Source: Burkholderia dolosa
GTDB taxonomy: Bacteria > Pseudomonadota > Gammaproteobacteria > Burkholderiales > Burkholderiaceae
DNA: 64,000 nt
Assembly (NCBI RefSeq): GCF_902499135.1
Contig: NZ_CABVPR010000021.1
Coordinates: forward strand, 1 to 64,000
Direction of reading: 5' to 3'
In this document: positions 27,008 through 35,747 of the stretch, piece by piece
How the letters are laid out: each line of letters opens with the position of its first letter
How positions within the stretch are numbered: position 1 is the stretch's first letter
The notes under the pieces: model-generated
What the model was told of the DNA's origin: nothing
Seen by the model: only the letters and a program-made list of their open reading frames with translations
Databases searched by the model: none
Translations under genes and position numbers: made by a program

Positions 27008-27559
27008 ATGTCCGAAGCCGCCATTTCAAGCGCGAAAGAACAGCTCATCGCGCGCTGTCTGCCGTTTCTGAACGAAGTAAAAGACATGACCGCAGGTACG
27101 GAAGCCGAACGATGGCTGAATACGCGCTACGGTGTCGACAGCGACTTGTACAAGGATCTCGCCCGCCTGATCAAGCTGGGCGTCGAAGAAGGCTGGGCGG
27201 CCGACGTCGAAATCGCCGGTCCGAAATATCGCCGTGCGCGACTTGCCGCGCCGAGCGAGCAGACGTGCTTCTTCAGCATTACCGCGGTGCTGATGGACAG
27301 CACCGGCAACACGCAGGGCAATCCCGAACACGTATTCCGCGGCGACTATCACGCCCATCCGTATGGCGAGTTCAATCTCGTCGTGCCGCTCGACGACGGC
27401 GCCGCGCTGGCCGGGCCGAATGGATGGTGCTACGGCGGCTGGACCGCACCCGCGCCCGGCAGCCGCCACTTCCCGGAAGCGAAAGGCGGCGCGGTGATCG
27501 CACTGTTTTTCCTGCCGGCAGGACGAATCGCATACGACGTCGAGCCGCCCGTTCATTGA
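27008..27559 (+). CDS. pnbB: 4-hydroxylaminobenzoate lyase (DUF4863)
   Basis: A 183-residue DUF4863 protein, the family of PnbB, which converts 4-hydroxylaminobenzoate to protocatechuate and ammonia. The start at ATG 27008 has AAGGAG upstream. The fold looks cupin-like in its second half (DYHAHPYGEFNLVVPLDDGA, then WTAPAPGSRHFPEAKGG), with several His that could bind a metal. The assignment is helped by context: a nitroreductase of the PnbA type and a LysR regulator follow within 1.2 kb, the same trio as in the known 4-nitrobenzoate pathways of pseudomonads. The gene converges with pnbA. Confidence 0.8.
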   Translation: MSEAAISSAKEQLIARCLPFLNEVKDMTAGTEAERWLNTRYGVDSDLYKDLARLIKLGVEEGWAADVEIAGPKYRRARLAAPSEQTCFFSITAVLMDSTGNTQGNPEHVFRGDYHAHPYGEFNLVVPLDDGAALAGPNGWCYGGWTAPAPGSRHFPEAKGGAVIALFFLPAGRIAYDVEPPVH

Positions 27560-27567
27560 ACGCGCGA

Positions 27568-27595
27568 GCAGCGGGCCTCGCACGAGGCTCGCTGC
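27568..27595 (+). terminator. Hairpin after pnbB
   Basis: A 13-bp stem with one G-T pair (left arm 27568-27580, right arm 27583-27595) starts 8 bp after the pnbB stop. No T tract follows. Confidence 0.5.
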
Positions 27596-27614
27596 GGTCG
27601 ATGCCGTTCAGGGA

Positions 27615-27661
27615 AAAGCGCGTTGACGCCGTCGCACGCACGCAGCTTGTCAACGCGCTTT
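27615..27661. terminator. Inverted repeat between convergent pnbB and pnbA
   Basis: Perfect 13-bp inverted repeat AAAGCGCGTTGAC (27615-27627) and its complement (27649-27661), 21-nt loop, with A-rich and T-rich outer ends so that either transcript would end in U residues. It lies in the 348-bp gap between the convergent genes; nothing else is evident in that gap. Confidence 0.5.
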
Positions 27662-27907
27662 CACGCGGCTCGCAGCCGCATGCGATCGGGCGACGTCTCG
27701 CACGCGACGCGCGCGTGCCCGTGGTCGTTCGCGTCGCCGCGCGGCCGTCGATCGCATCGTCGGCGCGCGGCCCGCGGCGGCATACGCCGTACTGCGACTG
27801 CGCGCGACGCGATGCAGCGCGCTCGACGCAAACGCCCGGCCGCGCGATGCGGACCGGGCATCGGCGAGCGCCGAACGCACTCGCCGAGACGAACGTCGTT
27901 CAGCGAT

Positions 27908-28615
27908 TCAGAACCCGTAGAACGACGCGAACGCGTCGACGGGCGCCTTCGGCATGTGCGGGCGGCGGCTCGCCCATTCCGGGTCGCCGTAGCCCAGCGC
28001 CATCGTGCACACCACCATCTCTTCGGCAACGAGCGGCAGATTCGCACGAATGACCGCGTGATAGCGCGAAAGAAACTCCTGCGTACACGTGTCCAACCCG
28101 CGCGCCTTCGCGGCCAGCATCACGTTCTGGATGAACATCCCGAGATCGAGCCAGCTGCCTTTCTCGAGGCGCCGGTCGATCGTGAAGATCAATGCGACCG
28201 GCGCATCGAAGAATCGGCAATTCCGCGCGGTATTGGCTGCGCGCGCAACGACGTCGTCGTGGCCGATACCGAGCGATCCGAAGAACACCGCGCCGAACTC
28301 GCGGCGGCGCGATGCGAACGGCTCGGGCAACACGTCGGGAAGATAGCGATACTCGGACACATGATCGGCCGGCGACGTGTCGTGCGCCGTGCTGAGCGCG
28401 TCGACGAGTTGCGCTTTTGCGTCGCCGGTCGCGACGTGCACGCGCCACGGCTGCACGTTCGCGCCGGTGGCCGCGTAACGCGCCGAATCGAGAATGCCGG
28501 TCACGACGGCAAGATCGACTTCGCGATCCAGATAAAAGCGATTGGCGAACCGACTCATCATGATTTTCTCGAGTTCGGTCACTTCGTGGGTTGCTTCGAT
28601 ATCGTCAATGAACAT
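27908..28615 (-). CDS. pnbA: 4-nitrobenzoate reductase-type nitroreductase
   Basis: FMN-dependent nitroreductase family protein, 235 residues. The start at 28615 is preceded by GAGGGG; an upstream ATG at 28639 has no such site. Family features are the N-terminal MMSRFANRFYLDREV region with FMN-contact Arg, AARYAATGANVQPWRVHVA, and the C-terminal MALGYGDPEW. With pnbB and pnbR alongside, it probably reduces 4-nitrobenzoate (or a related nitroarene) to the hydroxylamino compound with NAD(P)H. The pair would feed protocatechuate to ring cleavage, whose genes are not in this window. On sequence alone only nitroreductase is certain. Confidence 0.82.
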   Translation of the reverse strand: MFIDDIEATHEVTELEKIMMSRFANRFYLDREVDLAVVTGILDSARYAATGANVQPWRVHVATGDAKAQLVDALSTAHDTSPADHVSEYRYLPDVLPEPFASRRREFGAVFFGSLGIGHDDVVARAANTARNCRFFDAPVALIFTIDRRLEKGSWLDLGMFIQNVMLAAKARGLDTCTQEFLSRYHAVIRANLPLVAEEMVVCTMALGYGDPEWASRRPHMPKAPVDAFASFYGF

Positions 28616-28694
28616 GGGAAAGCCCCTCGTTGATTGCATGGCTAGAGGCTACATCGGCGGTTTGCATCGAAGAAGTGCATTTTCCCGAACAGGC

Positions 28695-28714
28695 AACTGC
28701 ACGCCGTGCAGTTC
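28695..28714 (-). promoter_or_regulatory. LysR-type dyad upstream of pnbA
   Basis: AACTGCAC-GCC-GTGCAGTT (28695-28713), a perfect 8-bp dyad containing T-N11-A (T at 28698, A at 28710), about 90 bp before the pnbA start and touching the pnbR stop. It resembles the dyad before pnbB. A PnbR operator is more likely than a terminator, since no T run follows. Confidence 0.55.
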
Positions 28715-29702
28715 AGTGCGCGCGCGGCGCGTCCGTCCATTGCGCGTCGGCCGTCGCGACTTCGCGCGCGGCATCTGCCAGCATCGTGCGCAGCCACACG
28801 TGCCCTTGATCGTCCGTGTGCCGCTCGTGCCAGATCATCTGCAATGCGCGCGGCGTGGCCTGCCACGGCAATTCCGCCGCATAGGCGGCCCCCGACCGGC
28901 TGAAAAGCCGGGCGAGCGATGCCGGCACGATCGCGGCCGTGCGCGTACCCGACAACAGGCTCGGAATCGCGAGGAAATGAGGCTGGACGATCTTGAACTC
29001 GGGCTTCCTGCCGATCGATTCGAATGCGGCCGTCAGCGCCGAGCGGTCGAACATCTCGGTCCGGCGCGTCAGACCTCGTTCGGACAGGAAGCCGTCGTCC
29101 GAACCGCCGGTGGAGACGACGAGCAACGGCAAAGCAGCGAACTCGCTCAGGCCGATTTGCCGTCCGGCGAGCGGATGATCGGACGCGATCACCATCATGT
29201 CGCGCTCTTCGAACAAGGTCTGCTCGCGAATGCGCGACGGCACGTTCGAAAAAGATCCGAGCGCGATCTCGACGCGACCGACGTCGATCTGCGTGGTCAG
29301 GTCGATTCTGCTCGCCGGCAACAGCGTGATGCTCGCGTGCGGCGCTGCGATCGACGTCGCGCGGAAGAACGGCGGCAACACGACCGCGGTCATGTAATCG
29401 GTCGCCGCGACGCAGAATTGCCGTTCCGTGCTGCCGGGATCGAACCGTTTCGGTCCGATCGCGCGATCGATGATGACGAGCGCGTCGCGCACGAGCGGCG
29501 CCATCTCGAGCGCGCGCGCCGTGGGCTCCATCCCGCCGACCGTTCGTATGAACAAGTCGTCGTCGAGAAACGCCCGCAGACGCGACAGCGCATGGCTGAC
29601 CGCCGACGGACTCAGATGGATCGCCTCGCTGGCACGAAGCACGTTCCGCTCGCGGAGGATCGCGTCGAACACACGCAGCAGATTCAGATCGAGGTTGCTC
29701 AT
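28713..29702 (-). CDS. pnbR: LysR-family regulator of the pnb genes
   Basis: LysR-type regulator of 329 residues with the NodD/NahR-like opening MSNLDLNLLRVFDAILRERN and helix-turn-helix in SPSAVSHALSRLRAFLDDDLF. The effector domain runs from about 90 to 300. The start at 29702 has AGGGA at 8-nt spacing; an ATG two codons upstream is too close to it. It lies directly upstream of pnbA on the same strand, and matching dyads precede both pnbA and pnbB, so it is the likely activator of both in response to a nitroaromatic or its product. The symbol is by context. Confidence 0.8.
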   Translation of the reverse strand: MSNLDLNLLRVFDAILRERNVLRASEAIHLSPSAVSHALSRLRAFLDDDLFIRTVGGMEPTARALEMAPLVRDALVIIDRAIGPKRFDPGSTERQFCVAATDYMTAVVLPPFFRATSIAAPHASITLLPASRIDLTTQIDVGRVEIALGSFSNVPSRIREQTLFEERDMMVIASDHPLAGRQIGLSEFAALPLLVVSTGGSDDGFLSERGLTRRTEMFDRSALTAAFESIGRKPEFKIVQPHFLAIPSLLSGTRTAAIVPASLARLFSRSGAAYAAELPWQATPRALQMIWHERHTDDQGHVWLRTMLADAAREVATADAQWTDAPRAH

Positions 29703-29911
29703 TGCCATTTCCCTGCTTTTGCGTCGGCAGACCTGTTCGAGGTCCATGCGGAAACCGGATGTCGTCGGGGCGGCGTCGAAGCGTTCTGCGAAGCTGCGCG
29801 GCGTACCGACGTCCGGCGGCCGATCGCTGCGCTCGCGTCGCGCGTTCCGTGCTCCACGATCGACGTGCAGCGATTGTCGGCAATCCGGCACGCGCTGTCG
29901 AGCGCCCACCG

Positions 29912-31336
29912 TTATGCCATACACGCCGCCGCCAGCTTGCCGACCGCAATCACGGCCTGCTCGATCTCCGCCGACCACGGGCTGCTGTAGTTGAGCCGGA
30001 TGAAGTTCCGGTAATTGTCGGTGATCGAGAACATGTAGCCGGGCCCGATCGTGATTCCCTGCTCGAGCGCGAGCTGATACAGGCGCATCGCATCGACCTG
30101 CGCGGGCAGCTCGACCCACAGCACGTACCCGCCCGCCGGGCTCGACATGCGCGTGCCGTCCGGAAAGAACCGCGACACCATCGCGCGCATCACGCTCGCC
30201 TGCTGCGCATACGCCTTGCGGATCCGCCGCAGGTGATGCTCGAAGCCGTCGCGCTCGAGAAACTCGGCGATCGCCAGCTGCGGCAGCGACGGCGTCGCGA
30301 GCGTGTTCAGAAACTTCAGCTTCTCGACCTGATCGCGATATCGGCCGGGCAGCGCCCAGCCGATCCGGTACGCGGCCGTCAGGCTCTTCGAGAACGACGA
30401 ACAATGCAGCACGATCCCGTTGCGGTCGTAGGACTTCAGCGTGCTCGGGTGCGAATGGCCGAAATACAGCTCGTTGTACACGCCGTTCTCGATGATCGGC
30501 ATCCCCGCTTTCGTTGCGAACTCCACCAGTTCGCGCTTGCGCTCGTCGGGCATCTGAAAGCCGAGCGGATTCTGGAAGTTCGGCATCACCATGCACGCGA
30601 CAACGGGCTGCGACTTCGCGATCGCCGCGAGCGCCGCGATGTCGATGCCGAGCTCCGGATGTGTGGCCACCTCGATCGCCTTCATCCCCATCCGTTCGAT
30701 CGCGTGCAGCATCGCGTAGAACGTCGGGGATTCGACCGCGATCGTGTCGCCCGGCTTCGCGACCGCCTGCAGACACAGATTGATCGCCTCGGTCGCGCCG
30801 ACCGTCACGACGATTTCGTTCGGGTCCACCGACATCCCGTTCTCGAGGTAGCGGCGCGCGATCTGACGGATCAGCCGCGGATGGCCGGGCGGCAACCCGT
30901 CCGCGACGCCCCACGACGACCGGTCGCGGCCGGCCGCATACGTGTACCGGTTGAGCTTCTCGAACGGAAACAGGCTCGGGTCCGGATACGGCGAGCCGAG
31001 CGGCACCGCGTCGTCGGCCTCGATCGAGCGCAGCGTCGACAGCACGAGCCGGCTCACGTCGACCGACGACGAGATCGCGATCGGCTTCGACGCTCGCAAC
31101 TCGCGCACCGCCGGATGGCCGCCGTCGTGACGCAGGTTCACGAAGTAGCCGGATTGCGGCCGGCTCTCGAGCAGCCCGCGGCTTTCGAGCAGCAGATACG
31201 CATGCAGCACGGTCGTGATGCTGATCCGATGCTGCTGGCTCGCCTGCCGCACCGACGGAATCCGGTCGCCGTGCCGGTACACGCCTCGGCGGATCAGGCG
31301 TTCGATATCGTCCGCGAGTTTTTCGTACAGCTTCAT
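29912..31336 (-). CDS. YdcR-like MocR-family regulator
   Basis: PLP-dependent GntR/aminotransferase fusion, 474 residues. The winged helix is at residues 1-65 (PSVRQASQQHRISITTVLHA) and the aminotransferase domain follows. The Schiff-base Lys is K317 in SSFSKSLTAAYRIGW. Odd: the acidic motif before it reads ENGVYNELYFG (283-293), with Gly285 where YdcR-like relatives have Asp (E-D-D or E-N-D), the residue expected to pair with the PLP ring nitrogen. PLP binding might be weakened or changed. Targets are unknown; it may control itself through the inverted repeat at 31604-31644. The gap of 209 bp to pnbR shows nothing else. Confidence 0.9.
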   Translation of the reverse strand: MKLYEKLADDIERLIRRGVYRHGDRIPSVRQASQQHRISITTVLHAYLLLESRGLLESRPQSGYFVNLRHDGGHPAVRELRASKPIAISSSVDVSRLVLSTLRSIEADDAVPLGSPYPDPSLFPFEKLNRYTYAAGRDRSSWGVADGLPPGHPRLIRQIARRYLENGMSVDPNEIVVTVGATEAINLCLQAVAKPGDTIAVESPTFYAMLHAIERMGMKAIEVATHPELGIDIAALAAIAKSQPVVACMVMPNFQNPLGFQMPDERKRELVEFATKAGMPIIENGVYNELYFGHSHPSTLKSYDRNGIVLHCSSFSKSLTAAYRIGWALPGRYRDQVEKLKFLNTLATPSLPQLAIAEFLERDGFEHHLRRIRKAYAQQASVMRAMVSRFFPDGTRMSSPAGGYVLWVELPAQVDAMRLYQLALEQGITIGPGYMFSITDNYRNFIRLNYSSPWSAEIEQAVIAVGKLAAACMA

Positions 31337-31925
31337 CGCGCGCCTGCCGTTCGGTCGCGCGACCGTGTCGCCATCGCGTGCGTGATCGTGGGTCGCGAAT
31401 GTCGCGTGCGTCGTCGTTCTACCCGGCCGTCGCGACGCCCGGCCTTTCCGCGCTGTTTCGCCTTTTCCATCGTGCTGACTCGCTGTTGAAGATGCGCCGG
31501 CGGACTCGGGCAGGACCGAATCCGTGGCACTGTGTACTTGACGAGCGAATCGTAAAAGAAGAACAGTTGGCGGCGAGCGCACACATCGGGCACGCAAACA
31601 AGAGTACAGTTCGGCGCAAATCGCGCATCTTTGGCGAACTGTACGTCTGACGAAATGGCGATAGCGGGGAAGCACGCGGCAGGCGGCGGAACGGCCGGCC
31701 ACGGGCGTGTTCCGGCTCCGATATCGCTGACGCCGGCGAAACCGTGGACCAGCGCAACTCCACGGCGAGCAGCCGGAATCGCGGGAAAAGTCGCCGGCGT
31801 ATCGACCGACCGCGCGCTCGACGTCGGTTACAAGGACGCAGCGGCCGCCGAGCTCCGGCGGCGGCGCCGCTTCGCCGAACGAGAAACGGCCGCGGCAACT
31901 CGCAACGACATGCCGGCGCCGCCGC
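31337..31925. promoter_or_regulatory. Upstream region of the MocR gene
   Basis: About 590 bp without a gene. It contains a perfect 10-bp inverted repeat GTACAGTTCG (31604-31613) and CGAACTGTAC (31635-31644), and a related sequence AAAAGAAGAACAGTTG at 31554-31569. Such GTACAGTT half-sites in tandem are what would be expected of a MocR operator. The leftmost part holds no recognisable signal. Confidence 0.45.
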
Positions 31926-32834
31926 TTACCTGGCGGTCTGCTGCCGCTGAACCTCCTGCGCTTTCATCTGCAGATAGGCGTTGCGGTCGACTTCGTGCAG
32001 CTGCCGCGGATACTGCTCGGTCGCGTCGAACCAGCGCGCGAGCCGCTGGTCGAGCGGTTTGTCGAGCGTCGCGAGATACGCGTCGATCGCCAGGTAGTAG
32101 CGCATCGTGTTGCGCTCGAGCAGCCCGCGCACGCCGCCGACGTATTGCGGGTCGCCCGATGCGCCGCCGACGGTCGTGAACCCGACCTTGTCGCTGCCGA
32201 CCGTCGCGAGGTACGTCTTCATCGCCATGCGCCCGACCGCGCCGAACCCGTACGCATACGTCAGATGCAGGAACGTGCGCGACTCGCCGACCGGCACCGC
32301 CTCGAGCGCGATCCGGTAGTCCTTCGTGCCCATCGGGCCGCTGTCGGCAGTCAGATCGACCTGGAAATAGTCGGGCGTCGCGGCCGCGACGCGATAGCGG
32401 AACTGCACGCGATAGGTGTCCGACAGCTTTTGCTCGATCTTGCGGCCGACGTTCACGTCGAGCACCGCGCCGTTGCTGCCGCTCGATGCATGACAGTACT
32501 TCGTGTTCAGATGCAGGATCAGCACCGCGCACCAGTTCGCCGGGCCCTGCGACGGATCGTTCAGCTTGCCGTTCACGACGGAGAACGGATAGTCGACCAC
32601 GGCGTAGATGTCGCCCTTCAGCGTCGACGATGCCTCCGACGATTCGAGGTACAGCGGGCGATGAAACGGGTTGCGCTTCAACTGGTCGCCGAGGCTGCGG
32701 TAGCGTTCGAGCAGCGCGGCGGCGCCGTCGGCGCCGAACGACGGCGCGCTGCAGGCGACGCAAAGCGCCGCGACGAGCGCCCGGCATCCCCGGCGGACGA
32801 GCCGCATCGCGCGTGCGGATCGGGTTGTCTCCAT
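31926..32834 (-). CDS. Exported protein of unknown function
   Basis: Not recognised. A 302-residue protein from METTRSARAMRLVRRG, with a GGAG ribosome site 8 nt before the ATG. Basic residues then a hydrophobic stretch (ALVAALCVACSAPSFGADG) form a signal peptide, cleaved probably after SFG at about residue 36. The mature part is mixed alpha/beta with no membrane segment; a central region (YRVQFRYRVAAATPDYFQVDLTA) suggests a lipid-binding START/SRPBCC-like beta sheet, but that is only an impression. It follows the nar genes on the same strand after 150 bp and could be in their transcript. Confidence 0.8.
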   Translation of the reverse strand: METTRSARAMRLVRRGCRALVAALCVACSAPSFGADGAAALLERYRSLGDQLKRNPFHRPLYLESSEASSTLKGDIYAVVDYPFSVVNGKLNDPSQGPANWCAVLILHLNTKYCHASSGSNGAVLDVNVGRKIEQKLSDTYRVQFRYRVAAATPDYFQVDLTADSGPMGTKDYRIALEAVPVGESRTFLHLTYAYGFGAVGRMAMKTYLATVGSDKVGFTTVGGASGDPQYVGGVRGLLERNTMRYYLAIDAYLATLDKPLDQRLARWFDATEQYPRQLHEVDRNAYLQMKAQEVQRQQTAR

Positions 32835-32984
32835 TCGTCTGCTCCAGCGAATGCGCGACGATTGCGCAGATGCGTCACAGAATACGCCGGGCAGCGCGAG
32901 GTCGCCCGGGCGTCGCTCACGCGACGCGCGAACGCGCGATGCCGGATGCGGCCGGCACCGCACGAGCGGATCAAGCGCGCGCGG

Positions 32985-34250
32985 TCAGCCGGTCACCGGC
33001 GTGCGGCGAACCTCGGTCAGATAGATCAGGATCAGCGACACCCACACGATCCCGTACAGGAACATGAAGCACGTCGTGCGCACGCGCAGCAGGTCGAGCA
33101 GCGCGCCGAACAGGATCGGCAGCAGGAAGCCGCCGAGCCCGCCCGCGAGCCCGACGATGCCGGTGACGACGCCCATGTTGTCCGGGAAATCGTCGGCGAC
33201 GTACTTGAACGTCGACGCCATCCCGAGCGCGAACACCGCACCGAGCACGAACGTCAGCGCAACGAACCCGGCCACCGGCATCGCGACGTTCAGCGTCGCG
33301 GTGCCGTCGATCGTGTGGATCACGAAGTCGGTCGCCGGGTACGACAGCAGGAACAGGCAGATCCATGCGACCCACAGTCCCCACCACGTGACCGCATGTG
33401 CGCCGAAGCGGTCGGACAGCGCGCCGCCCAGTGCGCGCAGCACCGAGCCCGGCAGCGAGAAGCCGGCGGCGAACGCGGACGCCATCACGAGCGACATCCC
33501 GTATTCGCTCTTCAGATACTGCGGAATCCACAGCGACAGCGCGGTGAAGCCGCCGAACGTGATCGAGTAGTACTGGCACAAGCGCCATACGCGCGGATCG
33601 CGCAAGACCTTGAACGCGTCGAGCCACGAGCCGCCGCGCTTGCCCGCACCCGGATCGCGCGCCGACGCGAACCAGAAGATCGCGGCCGTGACGAGCAGCG
33701 CGACCGCGTACACGCGCGGCACGAAGCGCCAGCCGTACGCGTCGAGCAGCAGCGGCGTGACGAACAGGTTCACCGCTGCGCCGGCGGTGCCCGCGCCGAA
33801 CACCCCCATCGCAAGCCCGCGCCGCTGCGGCGGAAAGAAGCGCGCGACGTACGGCGTGCCGACCGCGAACGATGCGCCGACGCAGCCGAGAAACAGCCCG
33901 ATCACGAGAAACTGCCACAGCTGCGTCGCGTAGCTGACGACGTAGACGGGCACCGCGCACACGACGAGCAGCACCGTCATCACGATGCGGCCGCCGAAGC
34001 GGTCGGTCCACGTGCCGAGCGGCAGACGCATCAGCGCGCCGGTCAGCACCGGCGTCGATGTGAGCAGCCCGAACTCGGTGCCGTTCAAGCCGAGATCGGT
34101 ACGCAGCTGCACACCCAGCACGCCGAACATCATCCACACGACGAAACACACCATGAACGCGAGCGTGCTCGCGGCGAGCACCGACCACGCGCGCAGCGGC
34201 ACCGCCTGCGTGTGCGCGGCCGGGCCGACGTTACGTTGTTGGGTTGCCAT
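32985..34250 (-). CDS. narK: Nitrate/nitrite transporter
   Basis: Major facilitator protein of the nitrate/nitrite porter family, 421 residues with twelve membrane segments. It shows the nitrate-porter signature glycines in GVFGAGTAGAAVNLFVTP (helix 5) and GIVGLAGGLGGFLLPILFG (helix 11), and Arg residues in helices 2 and 8 as expected for substrate binding. It moves nitrate in and/or nitrite out for respiration. It is the last gene of the nar operon, 15 bp after the parvulin gene. Single-domain; a NarK1 versus NarK2 mode cannot be assigned here. Confidence 0.93.
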   Translation of the reverse strand: MATQQRNVGPAAHTQAVPLRAWSVLAASTLAFMVCFVVWMMFGVLGVQLRTDLGLNGTEFGLLTSTPVLTGALMRLPLGTWTDRFGGRIVMTVLLVVCAVPVYVVSYATQLWQFLVIGLFLGCVGASFAVGTPYVARFFPPQRRGLAMGVFGAGTAGAAVNLFVTPLLLDAYGWRFVPRVYAVALLVTAAIFWFASARDPGAGKRGGSWLDAFKVLRDPRVWRLCQYYSITFGGFTALSLWIPQYLKSEYGMSLVMASAFAAGFSLPGSVLRALGGALSDRFGAHAVTWWGLWVAWICLFLLSYPATDFVIHTIDGTATLNVAMPVAGFVALTFVLGAVFALGMASTFKYVADDFPDNMGVVTGIVGLAGGLGGFLLPILFGALLDLLRVRTTCFMFLYGIVWVSLILIYLTEVRRTPVTG

Positions 34251-34265
34251 ACGAAAATCCCCGTT

Positions 34266-35054
34266 TCATTGGACCAGCGGTCCGTTCGCGCCGTCGAAGC
34301 GCACGCCTTCGAGACGCGCGCCGCCCGCGAGTATCGCCACGTACTGCCGCATCGCCCGCTCGCGCACGCGCGCGGACAGATACACGGCGATCTGCGCGGC
34401 GGCTTCGTCGAACGGCACCGTGTCGCCCGGCACGCGGCGCTCGATGCGCACGATGTGAAAGCCGAACCTCGTATTGACGAGCTTCGGCAGCACGCCGAGC
34501 GCGTCGGTGTCGAACAGCGCGGCTTCGAATTCCGGCACGGTGTCGCCGCGCAGCAGTTGCCCGAGGCTGCCGCCGACCTGCGCGGACGGACAGTTCGACG
34601 ATGCGCGCGCCACCGCTTCGAACGTGTCGGGCGCGGCGCGCACGCCGGCGAGCACGCTTTCCGCACGCGCCCGCAGCGGCACGAGCGGCACGCGGCGAGT
34701 GACCGCGAACAGCACGTGGCTCGCATGCACGACGTCGTTGCGACGAAAGCGCGCCGGATGCCGTGCGTAATAGCGCGCGCAATCCGCACGATCGGGCTCG
34801 GGCACGTGCGTGAGCTCGCGTTCGAGCAGCGCATCGACCGCCGCATCGTCGAGCGGCGCGTGCTCGTCGAGCAGCGCGAGCGATACCGCGCGCCGACGCA
34901 GCAGCTCGCGCACCGCGAGCGCGCGGCGTGCGGCGTCGAGCGGATCGCGCGCATCGCGGTGATGCTCGGCCTCGGCCGCGATCGCTTCGTCGCCGATCGC
35001 CACGCCGTCGACGACAAGCGGCACGGACGCGGCTTCGGACAGAACGCCGTTCAT
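34266..35054 (-). CDS. Parvulin-type peptidyl-prolyl isomerase
   Basis: A 262-residue NifM-like protein: a helical N-terminal part (about 1-105) followed by a parvulin domain (about 108-205) with VVHASHVLFAV at its start and NTRFGFHIVRIERR at its end. No signal peptide, so cytoplasmic. Parvulins of this kind are known within nar operons of beta-proteobacteria and probably help fold or mature the nitrate reductase. It lies 9 bp after narI and 15 bp before narK, in the operon. Confidence 0.88.
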   Translation of the reverse strand: MNGVLSEAASVPLVVDGVAIGDEAIAAEAEHHRDARDPLDAARRALAVRELLRRRAVSLALLDEHAPLDDAAVDALLERELTHVPEPDRADCARYYARHPARFRRNDVVHASHVLFAVTRRVPLVPLRARAESVLAGVRAAPDTFEAVARASSNCPSAQVGGSLGQLLRGDTVPEFEAALFDTDALGVLPKLVNTRFGFHIVRIERRVPGDTVPFDEAAAQIAVYLSARVRERAMRQYVAILAGGARLEGVRFDGANGPLVQ

Positions 35055-35063
35055 TGCGTCTCC

Positions 35064-35747
35064 TCAGCGCTTGCGCACGAGCTGATACGGGCGGATCAGA
35101 TACGCGACCGACGCGATGCCGCTCCAGATGTGCACCATCCGCGTGAACGGCGACACCAGGAAGATCGTGAAGCCGAGCAGGATGTGCAGCCGGTAGGTCA
35201 GCGGCACACCGACGAGCAGGTTCGCGATGTCCGGCCGGAACGTGACCACGCCTTTCACGTAGTCGGTCAGCTGCTCGAACATCGCGCCGTCCATGTGGCG
35301 CGTCGACAGCACGACGGTGCCGAGCCCGAGCGCCAGTTGCGCCCACAACATCAGCACGATCAGGATGTCCGACCGGCGGCTGCTGCGGCGGATACGCACG
35401 TCGCCGACGCGCCGCCAGATCAGGATCGTCAGCCCGACGATCGCCGCGACGCCGGCCGCGCCTCCGGCCACCATCGCGACGAGCTGGTGCGCGGACGCCG
35501 ACAGGAACGGCGACACGAGCCAGTGCGGCGCGAGAAAACCCGCGAAGTGTCCGATCACGACGACGAGCACGCCCCAGTGGAACAGGTTGCTGCCGAGCCG
35601 CAACATCCCGTGCCGCAACAGCTGCGATGAATCGCTCTTCCACGTGTACTGCTCGCGGTCGAAGCGGATCAGGCTGCCGACCAGCAGCACGGCGACACAG
35701 ATGTACGGATAGATTCCGAACAGGAATTGATGCAGGTAGCCGTTCAT
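35064..35747 (-). CDS. narI: Respiratory nitrate reductase gamma subunit
   Basis: Membrane cytochrome b subunit, 227 residues with five transmembrane segments. Haem-ligand His residues are in the LFHWGVLVVVIGHFAGF segment and in YRLHILLGFTIFLVSPFTRMVHIWSG near the C-terminus, as in known NarI. It oxidises quinol and passes electrons to the iron-sulfur subunit NarH. The ATGA at 35744-35747 overlaps narJ, showing translational coupling. Confidence 0.95.
   Translation of the reverse strand: MNGYLHQFLFGIYPYICVAVLLVGSLIRFDREQYTWKSDSSQLLRHGMLRLGSNLFHWGVLVVVIGHFAGFLAPHWLVSPFLSASAHQLVAMVAGGAAGVAAIVGLTILIWRRVGDVRIRRSSRRSDILIVLMLWAQLALGLGTVVLSTRHMDGAMFEQLTDYVKGVVTFRPDIANLLVGVPLTYRLHILLGFTIFLVSPFTRMVHIWSGIASVAYLIRPYQLVRKR

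Noticed and set aside
28695-28713. Hairpin as terminator of pnbR
   Set aside because: No T run follows, and the dyad matches a site upstream of pnbB, so an operator is more likely.
31995-35630. A 1211-codon plus-strand open frame opposite narK-narI
   Set aside because: Arg/His/Asp-rich translation with no family features; it is an antisense shadow of several well-recognised nar genes in GC-rich DNA.
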